From NCBI GenBank assembly GCA_034770075.1, contig CM068387.1:77315971-77379970 (forward strand): a DNA stretch of 64,000 nucleotides. Direction: 5' to 3'. The position numbers were made by a program, and so were the translations under genes. This DNA comes from Aralia elata. Lineage: Eukaryota; Streptophyta; Magnoliopsida; Apiales; Araliaceae. The notes under the pieces were generated by a model that ran no database searches, had not been told where the DNA came from, and saw only the letters and a list, made by a program, of their open reading frames with translations. Below, in pieces: positions 21,743 to 34,675 of this stretch (its first letter is position 1; each line of letters starts with the position of its first letter).

Positions 21743-22448
21743 ATAAAGTACCACAGAATTGTCATAATGTGAAACTTTTTTGTTTAATAAATAAATAAAA
21801 ACTATTTATATAGGAGTTGGCTATTAGCATATTAGCTCAGTTGGTAGCCCGCCAAAAGGAGAGAGAAAAGAAAAATATATATAGTGCTCCATCGTGTTTA
21901 CATCTTCTTTAGTTTATGACAGAGAGTTTAGTACCTAAGCTAAATAAAATAAATAAAAGGAGGCAGCCAATCACATGGTGATTAATTTTTCCATCCTTTA
22001 TTTCTTGCCTAAAGACCCTCCTTTATTGATTGCAACAATGGTCCATGTTGGTTGGTGATATAAGACTTTAATATTCCAATATTCTAATCAGTTTTATCTA
22101 ATTTTTTTGAATCTCGATTTGCATTCCTTCAATTTAACTTATAATTATTGCATATTAATTAGTAGTATAGTAAATTAATCACATGTACCGTTTTAATTTT
22201 ACAATTTCATAAATGATTAATTTTTGTATCTAATAAAAATTGTCTCAGTCACAAATCAAAACATATAAGATAATTTAATATGCATATAATATTCTAGGTA
22301 ATTATACTTCACCTTATGACTTTTTGAATAAACTTATAGCGGACTAATATGACCTACGAATATATTTTTGATCCAGTAGTTTGAATGCTTAATACAATAT
22401 ATTTTAATCTAGACTCGTAACAAATGAATATATTATAGATAGATGTTT

Positions 22449-22598
22449 AAGTATTGAATTTGGATTCGATTAGAGTAAAGTTGTCACTAACTTTATCTTG
22501 ATAAGTTCATATAATTTTTCATTGTATTGGTTATAAAAAAAACTATAAATAAAATTAGTGACAACCTCATTCTAACCAGATTAAAATTCAATACTTCG
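22449..22598. mobile_element. Foldback MITE, about 150 bp
   Basis: The left arm 'aagtattgaatttggattcg' is matched in inverse by 'attaaaattcaatacttcg' at the right, and the inner parts 'gttgtcactaactttat' and 'taaaattagtgacaacctc' also pair. The arms cover about 45 bp each. Confidence 0.6.
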
Positions 22599-23750
22599 AC
22601 CTAACCAGATCCATTGAATTCTTCCATTATTTGGCAAATGCCCATGGACTCTTATCATTCGTATTTATTGGGCTTTTGAGTGGGCTACCGGATAAAAATG
22701 ACCTTGCTTTTGCCTTTTTGAGTATATTTTAGAGTTTGATTGGGCGGCTTGGGCCTTAGCCTGATCGCTTGCCCTTTGTGGTCTATGGTTTGGACTTCGT
22801 ATTTGATACAATCATTTATTGGAAAGGTCTTGATTTCTTGATTACCTCTGGGCTCTTGGGTAGCACTTAGCCATTCAAAATCATTTTTATGTTCATCATT
22901 AACTATTTTAATTTAATTTATCACAAAATATTTAACATTTAATAATTTACTTCATTTTGAAATGGGAATGTAATTTACTAAGAGATTTAATTTCTTTCGT
23001 TAAATGCATTAACATAAAAAGAAAACATTTATATTAAAGTATATATATTGGGACATTTAGTACATTTACTTTAAAAAATAATATTGTTTGACAAAATAAT
23101 AGTATTAATACGCTTGCCTATTTTCACAAGACAGTGGACTTGTTTTTAACTAATAATAAAGAACTTATCCCATTGCAATAACATTAATTAATTAAATACG
23201 AGTCACACTTAGTAGATAGTACTCACCGGATCACATGTCTTAAATTATGTCGCATCTCTTATCTCAACAAAGAGATTATGTCATGTGACAATTTTAATAT
23301 TACTTTTATGTAAAATAAAAAAATAAAAAAAAAGCTACTATAATTTTTTTCCCCACCCAATTACTGTTTTCCATAATAAAAAAAAATCTTACTTCCTTCC
23401 AAATTCAATTCCTATTTAACCTATTAAATCAACTGAAATACATTCAATTGATAAAATTATATGATTTTAATGAGAAACAAAATGAAAAATTCAAATCTAA
23501 ACATGTTTAGGTGCATAATGTATTAGTCTATTATTTTTCTTTTGCCCTTTTGCGGTAATCCAACTGACATAGGAAAGGACGAATACTAAAAAAAAATCTT
23601 TAAAAAAAAACCTTTTGTTCTTTTTAAAGAAAATTAATAAAATTTAATTAAAATTAAATCAAAGTAGTATTTTTTTTATAGAACGAAAGGCGTAATATAC
23701 AACTATTTAAATATAAACACAATTCTAACACAATATACATAAACACATAA

Positions 23751-23787
<37 letters not shown>

Positions 23788-23981
23788 AATTAAAAAACAT
23801 AATGAAAATTTGAAGCAATAAAAAAGAATGTAATCTGTATATGCATGGTTTTGCCTTCTTTATTCGGAAGGCTTCTCCTCGCCTCTTTCTTCCTCCGATC
23901 CTCTCTGCTCGGCAATTGTACGTTCTTTCTCTTTCCTTCTACATCTGCTACAATCTATATATATAGAAAGAGAGAGAGAGG
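22599..23981. other. AT-rich intergenic DNA, no gene seen
   Basis: It contains a TA microsatellite (23757-23784) and scattered A/T runs. No open frame with recognisable content. Confidence 0.4.
23757..23784. repeat. (TA)n microsatellite
   Basis: An uninterrupted run of TA dinucleotides. Confidence 0.9.
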
Positions 23982-26900
23982 GCTTCTAAAGCCCAGGGTG
24001 AATTTTTTCAAATGTGTCCCTTTATACAAATTAAACAAAAAAATAAATAAATAAATTATCAACCAATTAATTTTATTAAAATTATAAGAATTTATAAAAG
24101 ATAAAGAAGAATACTTTGGGGCCTCGTTAAAACCTTGTTTAGGGAAAACTCAATGGGACAAAACCCCAAACGAAGGAAAAAGAGTACCCCGGATTGTAAA
24201 CATTGCATTAAAAAACTCGAACTACATATTTGCGTCCACATGCTTCCTTCCGAATTTCCATAAACATTTCTTGATTTGATCAATCTTCTTTTCATCCTCC
24301 ACAATTAATCGAAGCAAAGTATCATCACATGTACCTACAAAATAAAAATAGCAATGAAATCTGAACCACAAAACATCATTTAAAATGTCTTCTTGTTGTA
24401 CTTTTAGATGCAAAATCATCAATTATACTATCATATTTAATGTTTTCTAACATATTCTTTTCAATGCATAATATCGCTAATCCATTTAGCCTATCTTGAG
24501 TGGTGGTCCGCAAGTAAGATTTCAATAATTTTAATTTAGAAAAACTCCTTTCAGCAGATGTCACAGTCACAGGTATAGTCAATAATACCCTATAAGCAAC
24601 CATTACATTAGGAAACATATCTACACTCTTTACAAACTCAAGAATTTTAATGGATGTCCATGGTTTATCTGTTTCATATGCTTCTTTTGGTAACATCACT
24701 TGCAACACCTGTAATTCTGAAAATAAGTCTCTCGCATCAACATCAGAAACATCACCATGTTTTAAAGCATTTTCAAGATTCACACAAGAACTTTTCAATT
24801 CATTATCATCAAACGAAGTCAACTTTGCAGCATCAAATAAAAACCCAAAAATATATTCAAAACAATGCAATTGTTCAAACTTACTCTTTAATTCACCAAG
24901 AGCAATATCCACTATAACAAGAAAATAATCAGTTCTAAATGATTCTTCAACTGATTGTTGTTCCTTATGATTGTTGTTCCCTATCACTATTGGAAACCTC
25001 ATCAAAATATCTTTTTCTACAAACTTGACGCTTTTTTTAGAAATACAGGCTCAATTCCCATATAAAGGGAAATTTCTTTAGCATCAATCATGGCAGAAAC
25101 AAACACATTTATTCTATAGTTTTCAAAAAATAAAACAAGTCCTTCTAATTGTCTTACAGTAGCATCAAGACGCATGTCTTCAGATTGTAACTTTTTACTA
25201 ACTAAGTTAATCTTATGCAAAATGCCATGCCAAATAACCAAACTTAATATAAATTCAAAACTTGAAAGCTCTCCTAATGCTAAACTTTGAGCATCCCTAC
25301 TCAATTTGGCATCTTCACTAATTTCTGTTAATTTAAATAAAGTTTCTCTGATTTGGGAAGTTTGAGATTTTATTGCTTTGACACTTTCAATGTGTGACTT
25401 TCCCAACGTGTAGTTGACAATGATTTCAAAGTCAAACCATCTATGTAATCAAGTAACACATTCCATCGCTTTGTTGAATTAGAGAATACAGTATATATGC
25501 ATTGACATGCTCCAAAAAAAGATTTTGCTTTAACACATGAGTTGGCCATATTACAAAGTATTAAGTTGAGACAATGAGAACCACATGCCATGTAAAATGC
25601 TCTAGGATTTATATCAAGTAATCTTTTTTGCACACCTAATTTTTTCCTTTCATATTAGAGCCATTATCATAACCTTGTCCCCTCACATCATCAATATTAA
25701 GTGTAAGAGACTCAATTACATTTTGTAATTCATTAAAAATTTCTAATCCAGATGTATCTTTCACATTTAGAAACTCTAAAAAGTACTCTCTATATTTATT
25801 GGAGTACTTGAAACATCTACACACCTCAATATTAAAGTCATTTGTTCTTTGTGACTTGCATCAGAAGTACAATCAAGAATAACTGAAAAATATTTAGCTG
25901 TTTTTATTTTTTCAATGATTGCATGTTTAACATTTGATGCTAAAACAGCTATAAGCTCATTTTGAATTTTATGGCTAAAATAATGATTATGAATCTTCTA
26001 ATCTTGAATAAGTCGAAAATGGTGTTGCATTACTGGATCAAACTCTGCAATCATTTCAAGTAGGCCTAAAAAGTTACCATTACCATGTTCATAATTTTTT
26101 TCATTTGTTCCACGAAAAGCCAAATTATGTATAGCAAGACATTTCACAACAACGATGATTCTGACAATAACATTTTTTTAGTGTAGCGTATCTTTCTTGA
26201 TTAGTTCTTGTAATTCTGTATCAATTGTTTGATTTGTTTTCGATCTGATTTGCAATTCAACACAAGACCTCAAGTTAGTAAGGTGTTCAATACTGCTTTC
26301 ATATTGTTTAAGCTTCTCACCAAAATGTTTCCAATCTCTAGTTTTTTCACTAGTTAACTGACTTATAGAATTCATTGTTTTAAACAACTTACAACAGAAA
26401 CAAAACACTTTATCCAACTCCTTTGAGTACACTAGCCATTTTCGATCCTTAGTTTCCCCATTTGGTAACGTACGAAGATAATAATTTGAAGAAAAATGTC
26501 TATTGTGTTCTTCCATGGGGAATTTGAGAGTAGTTTCTCTTAGGGGGCCTTTTTCTACAAGTAAATCTCTCATTTTTGCATCAAGGTTATCCCAAACTCG
26601 TGGATCATAAATGTTCAAATCAAATATTATTTCTGAACTTTCATCAAGGATATGTTCATCACTATTTTCATTTTCATCTAGATCACCAATTTCTTTATTC
26701 ACATCATTCTCATTTTCTACTAATTCTTCCAATTGAATTGGTTGTTCATATTCGTTTGGTAAATCTTCATCTAAATTTTTAAGTGAAGCATTGGTTTGTT
26801 TAACAAAATATTTATTCAAAGATCCTCTTAAACTTTGAGCAATTTCTTCTTCTTTCTTCTTTCTTTGTCTCTTGAGATTTCCTGAAAGTTGTTTCTTAGG

Positions 26901-28023
26901 AAACATTTTTTAATTTTTATAATAAACACAACACAATAAAAAATAATAAAACTAATTAACAAAGAACAATTAAACCTGAATTTTGAGCATATTTTCTTCC
27001 ACTTGAAACTTCCAATTATAAATAACAAGAATCCCAGCCAAGTTTTCTGTTGAATCAAATAATAAATAAATAAAAACAGATTTCATAGCTATTTACATAA
27101 ATTACCTTTCAATTAAAGCTTGTTTGATGAAATCTAAGGCTTGATGATGACAGATGATTGATGAACATAAATCACCTCTTCTTGCCGCTGATGACTTCTA
27201 GTTTTCCCCCAGTCAGATATTAGTTTTTTTTCTAATATTCAAATTGAAAATCCCTAAAACCTAAAAAATCAGAAATTACCTTCAAAGTTCAAATTAATAA
27301 TTTTTCATTACCTAAGAAATACAATAAATCCTTAATATTAATAATTTCTGGTCTAATTGAAAGTATGATTGTATGAGGTTATACATAAATAATTAACTTT
27401 ACATATCAAAATGAACAAATTAAAGAAACACTTACCCGAATAACAATTGATAATTGAATATTTCGTTCCATAAGTCCATATTCCTCCTCTTGTTCTCTCA
27501 AGTCTCAATTCAATTCCCCTTCTTTTCTCTTCTTCACCGAGCGGCGAGCATAATTTATGAGAGAAAAATGAAAGCTTTGATTGTATTTGATATATGTAAG
27601 AGAGTCAGAGAGAGAAATGAGAGACGTGATAAATTTTATAAATTTTCTTCCTCTCTTTTGCCGAGAACTAGAAGATGTAAATTGTAATGGGAAGTGGGGG
27701 TAAGTCATGACTCATGAGTGGAGGAGTACTTTTTTTTCTATGCTTAGGAAAAGGAAAAAGTATTGCCGAGAACATGGGATGAAAAGTTGGGGTGAGTTAG
27801 TGGAGGAATACTTTTTTTCTTTTCTATGCTTAGGAAAAGGAAAAAGCATGTGTTAGGTAGATGAAAAGTAAAAGAAAAAGAAAAGTGAAAGCAAACAACT
27901 AAATATTTGTATTTTTTTTAATACACATATATGCATAACTACATTTTATAAATAATTTTGTGTCCCTCTCAATTATAGGCCCTGAGCGGTAGCCTCGGTA
28001 GCCCTGGGTGAGGGCTGGCCCTG
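23982..28023 (-). mobile_element. hAT-superfamily transposon (ZMYM1-like), decayed
   Basis: The right end reads 'gagggctggccctg' (inverse of CAGGGCCAGCCCTC), a typical hAT terminus. GAGAGAGG follows it at 28024-28031, and the same octamer precedes the left limit at 23974-23981. That candidate 8-bp duplication sits in a GA-rich run, so it is only suggestive. The left inverted repeat is eroded ('gcttctaaagcccagggtg'). The transposase pseudogene lies inside on the minus strand. Confidence 0.65.
24376..26906 (-). pseudogene. hAT transposase, zinc-finger MYM-type 1-like
   Basis: On the minus strand the frame starts 'MFPKKQLSGNLKRQRKKKEE' and continues with a TTF-type zinc finger ('KDRKWLVYSKELDKVFCFCC'), then 'SVILDCTSDASHKEQM' and 'RGQGYDNGSNMKGK' with acidic residues of the RNase H-like core, 'TTRWESHTL', and the C-terminal hAT dimerisation domain ('VTSAERSFSKLKLLKSYLR'). 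In-frame stops (near 26178 and about 25997) and frameshifts (about 25820, 25630, 25400, 25010) separate these parts. About 840 codons in total, the normal size for the group. It cannot give a functional transposase. Confidence 0.9.
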
Positions 28024-29087
28024 GAGAGAGGGGGACAAATATATATTTATTTGCGTAACATATATAAATTGTGTTGATCCCTGGCTTTATGATTTATTTA
28101 ATTGGTTTTCCAAAAAATACTATATTCAATTTTTGTTGATAAACCATGCATCTAACGCAGGTACTATTTTGGTGTTGATGGTTACCCAGAATTTTCTAAC
28201 CTCCAACTTCCACTAACTCTAGATGTAAGCCTCCAATTTAGTTTTATTTGCCTTAACAAAGTGTTTGTTGTTTAATTTTACTTTATGTATTCCTTCAATA
28301 ATTTAAAAATACATATTTTTAGGTTAGGCCAGACATTTTGTTGCAGCCTCTATGTTTCTAAGTGGTCTTTGGGCCTTGCTATTTATATTGGGCAGCTGCA
28401 TTGGAGCTCATCTTCCGGTAATGATTTATCTGCTTTCCAATACTCCCGTCGTCCCAAAATTAGAGATACTTCCACCGTTTAATGAATATTCTAAATGTAT
28501 TTTGAACACAAATTAAGAAAAGTAATAGAGTAGAAGAAAGAGAGTAGAAAAAATGTTAAATTTATTTAAGTAATAAATTTTTTAATACTAGTGGATCCTG
28601 TTAGATGACATTTGTTTTAGAAATTGATATTTTCACAAGTAAATTTGATAATTTCACAAGTTCTTTCTCACATAAATAGTAAGTGGGGTCCACTCTCATG
28701 TGAGAGAGTATTTTGTAGAACTAACACTTTCCCTTGTGGAAATATCAATTCCATTTGTTTTTTACTTTATGTACTTGTTGTCATCCTTTTGAGGGCAAAA
28801 AAAAATTGTATCTTACATCATCTTTTTTAGAATGGAGAGGGTATATTTTTCTTTTCTGGCCATTCCAAACTTTGATATATATTTTCGTTTTTAAATTGAA
28901 GGGTGATATAAAATCCCTAACATAAGATTGACTACTATCATGTCTTCAATGTTATGTTTTTATGTGATGTTAAGGATATGTTTTATAAAAGCAAAATTTG
29001 TTTTGAAAATTGTTGCATTAAACATGTATATCTAATTTTGGAACCCATGGAGTTGATAACCAGCGGGGTGGATTGATGTTGTTCATA
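28024..29087. other. Intergenic, possible Stowaway-like remnant
   Basis: No gene is seen. 'actcccgtcgtcccaaaatt' near 28441 resembles a Stowaway/mariner MITE end, and 'agaatggagagggtata' near 28830 could be its eroded partner, but the two do not pair well. The phrase around 28620-28700 recurs inside the hAT element near 29935-30030. Confidence 0.3.
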
Positions 29088-29095
29088 GGGATGAA

Positions 29096-30301
29096 CAGGG
29101 GTGGATCAAGGAATATTTCTCAGTATGGGCAAATTTTCACTGCAAGAAAAGGTCGACAATGAAGGACAAATCTTTCACAAGAAATAATATATTACTCACA
29201 AGAGATTTATTGTGAAAAAAACTTTCTTTCGCTAAAAGTATCATTTGCTAAGTTAGTGACTAAATATTTTTTGTGAATGATATAGTGGAGAATATGTTCT
29301 TCACAAATCATATATTGTAAAAGATTATTTTTGTTTGGCGATGAGATGATTTTCTCATAATTAACATTTTGAAATAACTAGTAAAAATGTCTTCCTTCAT
29401 AAATAACAATTTGTGAATAATATATTTACTTTAGAAAAGTTAAATTTTCTTCACTAATTACATATTGTGATTTTTTTTAATTTATCGAGAAAAAATTTCT
29501 TCGACAATGCTGTTATTAAATAATCAAATCATTGCAAATTAAAAATATTTTTAAAATTATTTATTAATTTGTAATCAACATCAAATAAAACATTATATTA
29601 TATAAATAACCAATTGTATAATCCACAACTAAATATGTAATAATCAAGTAACAAAACGTAAAAGGCTTATAATCAAAACAAATGTAGTTGACCGGAAAGT
29701 CATAATACCTAAAATATTTAATCATTAATACAAGCAAAGAGGTAAGAAAAACAAGTTATAAAAACTTTATAGCTTTGTCATGTTAAGTACTCTCTTCATT
29801 GTCATAATTTTCTTCAACGCGAGGTTGGTCTTGTAAACTTCAGTCTGTCAAAGAAAAAAAAATACCAAAACTCAACTTAAAATATTTGAATGAAAAAAAT
29901 ATGACAAAAGATTAAACTGGCAAAAAAATTAAGAAGCGATTTCACAAGTAAAAGTTATAATTCCACAAGATCTCTGTCTCATATGAATAGTAAATGTGCC
30001 CCACTTATGTGAGAAGAAACTTGTGAAAATATAAAATTTTATTTGTGCGTGCAAATATCAATACCCTAATTAAATAAGAAACATTATTAAAACGATAAAA
30101 GATGAGAGGTTTGTACCTATGTATATACATGTATAATCAGATATACAAATAAATGTGCAATAAAATATAATTATAAGTTATCACTATGCCTTTTGGGAAA
30201 CTTGATACGTGTGTGTGTGTATGTGTATATATATATATATATTGTCCCCTCTAAGTTTAACTCTTCCATTAATATGTTGCCCCTTAACAGATCCGCCCCT
30301 G
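29096..30301. mobile_element. Non-autonomous hAT element (1206 bp) with perfect 8-bp target duplication
   Basis: Inverted ends CAGGGGTGGATC (left) and GATCCGCCCCTG (right). The octamer GGGATGAA lies on both sides (29088-29095 and 30302-30309). No transposase frame inside; the interior is AT-rich with a TG/TA microsatellite near 30210-30240. 'cactgcaagaaaagg' near 29140 recalls a CACTA terminus but has no partner. Confidence 0.85.
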
Positions 30302-30309
30302 GGGATGAA

Positions 30310-31905
30310 GAACTCGAAGTCGATTTTAATTAAGCAAATTAAAAAGAAGATCGCAAGACTAAAGGCTGATTAGATATTTGGAGAAGATATAGGTTATTGG
30401 ATTCTCTACAAATGTTCAAATTTCAGAATGTTATATGGGTCGGTTACATGGTGATCTTTTTTCTCTCAACAATTTGGCCATTTGTGCTAAAACTCTCCTT
30501 TTTCCTGAACTTTTTGGATCAAATTAGCTATATTTAATAGTCCTTTTAGGTAATATTGTAAAATAAACCAAACAGTTCGTGTTCAATTCGTACTCGCACG
30601 ACTAAAAGTTCGATTCAAGCTCAATTTGAAATGTAAATGATTCAAATATGAGCAAATTTTAAAATTCGATAAATTACTCGAACCTCTTCAAATTGAAATT
30701 TTCTATTGATACACGGATCATATTCGCTCGAAAAGTTCAAATTGTTCGGGCTTGATTCGAGATCGTGTCCGACTCGGTAGCTAAACGAGTCTCAATCAAA
30801 CTTTATTTTATACTCGATAAATTTTGTGAATCAAAATTGGGCAACTCAATACTTAACTCGACTCGGTTCATATACACTTTTACTTTTAGGGGTTTTTTCC
30901 CTTTAGCAAGGATAGGTTTGAAATTTAATTATATATTGTTACTTTGCCTTAAATTTTCCCAAGTGGATCTTGCATTAATATATAAACATTCTCTTTTTAA
31001 GTAATTATATTTTGAGAATTGTTTCTGTTCCAAGTGAATCACCCCTCGAATATTTTTATACTAGTTAATAACCCTTGCAATGCACGGGCTAGTTTGAATA
31101 ATGAATTTAATAATTTAGTAGACATTCATGTCAAAAAAGGACTTTAAATACACAATCCATGTAATTACTTGTATAAGATTCATGGTGCAAAATAGGTAGG
31201 TGTTGTATTTTTGGAAACTAGATATCGTACTGGTTTACCATTGTGGTGCCTACATGACTCTTTAATCCAAAAATACATGGTTTGTACCTTTTATTCACTA
31301 ATTAATATATACCCGTAATTAATATTTTTTTTATTGTTTTCTTTGTGTTTCGTGTTTCCTTTCGTAATGCAAATTCATCTAAAGCAGTGAATCATCTGAT
31401 GTCAAGATGAATTAAGACTGCATTATGTTGAAGTCACTACCAAGAGCAGTAATGATAGTCAATACTGCATCTTTTATTTTATAAAAGTTCCCTGGGATTT
31501 TCCAACTTAGGAGTGTAGATATAATTTTTTTTTTACTCGATTTCATAATTTTGACGTAGACTGATTGCATCCACTTATCACTATTTTCTTTCAGGTTTTG
31601 CATCATTTGTATGGTCATTACCAAATTCCATTATTTCGAATCAAATATAAACAAATTATAGGATCAAATACAAATTTTTAAATAGTCACAACATATACTC
31701 CAGGCTTGACCAAAGTTCAACAGATTTAAATAGCAATATGAAAATTTACACATGAGCATCATTATACCATTCCAGATGATATATAATTAGCACCAACTAA
31801 CATACAAAAGTACAATGAGAAAATTCAATATGCATAAAACCATCCATATAATTCCATACATTAGTGTACTCTCATAATATTCAATAGGGAAATAAATATA
31901 AAGAA
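30310..31905. other. Intergenic, Helitron-type 3' terminus near 31093
   Basis: At 31072-31092 a hairpin (CCCTTGC aat GCACGGG) is followed by CTAG and a host T, as in Helitron 3' ends. No 5' end could be assigned. No gene is supported in the rest. Confidence 0.35.
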
Positions 31906-32450
31906 TGTGACGCCCCCCAAAATAGGTCCATACAACCCATTTTGAGTCGCCAATAACATTCCACAAAATATAAATACAAATACGAATTTTCCTATTTATA
32001 AATAATAAGGGTTGTGCAAAATACGACAACCCAATACAAATACATCTTAAATTCTCAATACACTTATTGCCACACTAATAATATTGTATTGAGATATTTC
32101 TAATGTCTCGGACCATCACTCCATTCCCCGGCTAGTCCCCGCTACACTCTATTTTCCTGAAGAGAACAAAGGAAAAGGGTGAGCACAAATAGCCCAGTAG
32201 AAAATATCATGACTAAGATAATGAAGAATAAAATTATCTTTAGCCTTCAACCAAAATAAATCAGAGATTTAAAGATATTATAATTGTTCAACAACAACAA
32301 TTGCAGCGGAACAAACAATCCATTAGAAGAGTCAAGTAGATTATAATATCTACCATCTTCTATAAATTAAAGGATCACCACCAATATTTTATCCCTGTAA
32401 CACCAATCAACAATTCCTGTTTATGAACATCCAAATCAACAGTTTATATT

Positions 32451-32640
32451 CAACAGCCTCTCTTTGCAGTACGTGCCAAAGATATTTATTTGTAACACCA
32501 ATCAACAATTTCAACAGCCTCTCTTTGCACTACGTGCCAAAGATATTTATTTGTAACACCAATCAACAGTTTCAACAGCCTCTCTTTGCAATACATGCCA
32601 AAGATATTTATTTGTACCATCACTGGTCATGATCATGCCA
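32451..32640. repeat. Three 61-bp tandem repeats with a hairpin motif
   Basis: Units start 'caacagcctctctttgca' at 32451, 32512 and 32573. Each contains CTTTGCACTACGTGCCAAAG or a variant, a short stem-loop (CTTTG...CAAAG). Further copies of the hairpin occur near 32656 and 32764. Confidence 0.85.
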
Positions 32641-33198
32641 AACACCAGTTCATCTTTGCACTACGGGCCAAAGAGAACTTTCATCATACGCCTTTGTTTG
32701 TAACACCAAAAGTCATGATAATACCAATACACAGTTTGGTCAAAATCATGTTACGCCAGTTCATCTTTGCACTACGGGCCAAAGAGAACTATCACCACAA
32801 TTTAAGTATGAGGATGAGGATGATGACAATGATACAGTGAGATCAAGGATAAGAAAAACTTTATAATTTAATCAGTATCAAAGATTGACCAAATTGCCAA
32901 CACGATGACCAAATTGTGGAGTCAAATTCAAGAATGATATTCAAGAAATTATTTCATGCTTCAACTATAACGTATAAAATGAAATAGAAAGATTCAAGTG
33001 AAAAGATATTAGATGAAGCACAAACTATTAAGGATATTCTACTAATTTCAAGGATTTTCTCCATTTAAAAATAAGGTTTTGGAAACAAACAGAGATTTCT
33101 AATTATAAATGGAGAAATGTGAAAGAAAAGATATTCCGTAAAGAGTACAAAAGAAATGATACGTTATACGAGTATAACAGAATATATGAAACTGCAAA

Positions 33199-33415
33199 TG
33201 GGTTTTCACCCGTCATGCGGTAATCCGCGTAGACAGATTATCTCCCCAAAAGATTAATAAGTAATGAATACGAAGGGTTATTCACCCGTCATGCGGTAAT
33301 CCGCGTAGACAGATTATTTACACTAAAGATTAATAAGTAACGAATACGAAGGGTTATTCACCCGTCATGCGGTAATCCGCGTAGACAGGTTATCCCCACA
33401 ATTTAATACGGAATG
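33199..33415. repeat. Three tandem repeats of about 76 bp
   Basis: Each unit contains 'cacccgtcatgcggtaatcc' and 'gcgtagacag', starting at about 33200, 33275 and 33351. The GC-rich core is strongly conserved against an AT-rich background. Confidence 0.85.
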
Positions 33416-34675
33416 AATAACAACCTTTCTGAGTATAATATCACTTACGAATAAGGAAGCAAATGATATTACATAAGAGTATGAAAAAAAAATGATATCC
33501 CCTACCTTCGTTAACAAGTGACTGGATGTTGCTTTCTATGAAGCTTACTAACTTGGACAATACTAGTATTCTCACAAATACTCACAATAGCCTAGCACAC
33601 TAAGAGAACTCAAGAAATTTAGAGAGAGAGAGAGAGAGTATATGCAAGGAAGGTGTGAAGATTTCTTAAGATAATCTCCCCTATTTATAGGAAAACTAAG
33701 TTTCATTAATTGCACAAAAAGGGCTCGACTTATTACACTTTAGTACCTCCATCTTTGCCTCTATTTTTAATATAATCCCTCAAGTATTATCAATCTTGCA
33801 TAACATCCCCTAATAGTACCCACATGTGAACCAATAGTTCCATCATGTGAACCAATAGTTCATATCATGTGAATTTCAAAATTTCAATTAGGTACCCCTA
33901 AGTTAGACTCCATTTTTAATCCATCAATAATGCTAAAATATCATAACAAATAATATGAGTTACAGTGCCATGATAAATAATAAAAAGTACCATGCGGATG
34001 CTATTGTAATTATTGAATCAAGATACTGTGTAATTGCTACTTTATCAATTATTGAATCAATAATTTAAAATATTGTGCAATACCGTGTGCTTGTGAAATA
34101 CCGCGTACTACTGTAGAATAACGCGTTTTACTGTTCTTTTTATTATCGGGTATTTCAACAGTTGCCGGTGATAATACCGTTGACAAAATACTGTCGCTTT
34201 CAGTATCCGACAATGGGGCCCACTATCGTTGACAATATTACCATTGTGGGGCCCACTAATATTTTGTTATTTTGGCGCCGTCGTACTTTACCGAATATAA
34301 TATTCTCCGACAGAACGAATATTATTCGACAGAAGGAATATTCCCCGACATACAGGTTTGACTTTTTGTATAAATGAATAGTATATTCGTATGAATAGTA
34401 CTTTCGTATTTATACCGTATAATTTTTGTATTCAACTCATATAAACGTTATGACGTAATTCGAAGGTCGAAGAAAGTGTAAAAGCGTTTTTAGCGTGAAT
34501 AGTAATCGCGTGAATAGTGATCGCGTGAATAGTGATTTAGCGTTATTACTAGACTTCTTAATTTTCACATTTCACTAGTAACTTTATCATTAACGATTTA
34601 ACACCTTTCTGTTTAAATAATAATAAGAAGAAAAATAAATTTTCTTTATTAAAATTTTTGGGGTCTTACAAAGAA

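Larger units (their letters stand above)
31906..34670. mobile_element. Solo LTR (2765 bp), gypsy/chromovirus-type, with 5-bp target duplication
   Basis: It starts TGTGACGCCCCCCAAAAT and ends ATTTTTGGGGTCTTACA, so the termini are TG...CA inverted repeats of the kind found in Tekay/Del LTRs. AAGAA flanks both sides (31901-31905 and 34671-34675). No gag or pol. It carries two internal tandem repeat arrays. Confidence 0.85.

Noticed and set aside
21832..21847. tRNA A-box-like phrase TTAGCTCAGTTGGTAG
   Set aside because: No B-box within tRNA distance and no cloverleaf; treated as chance or an eroded fragment.
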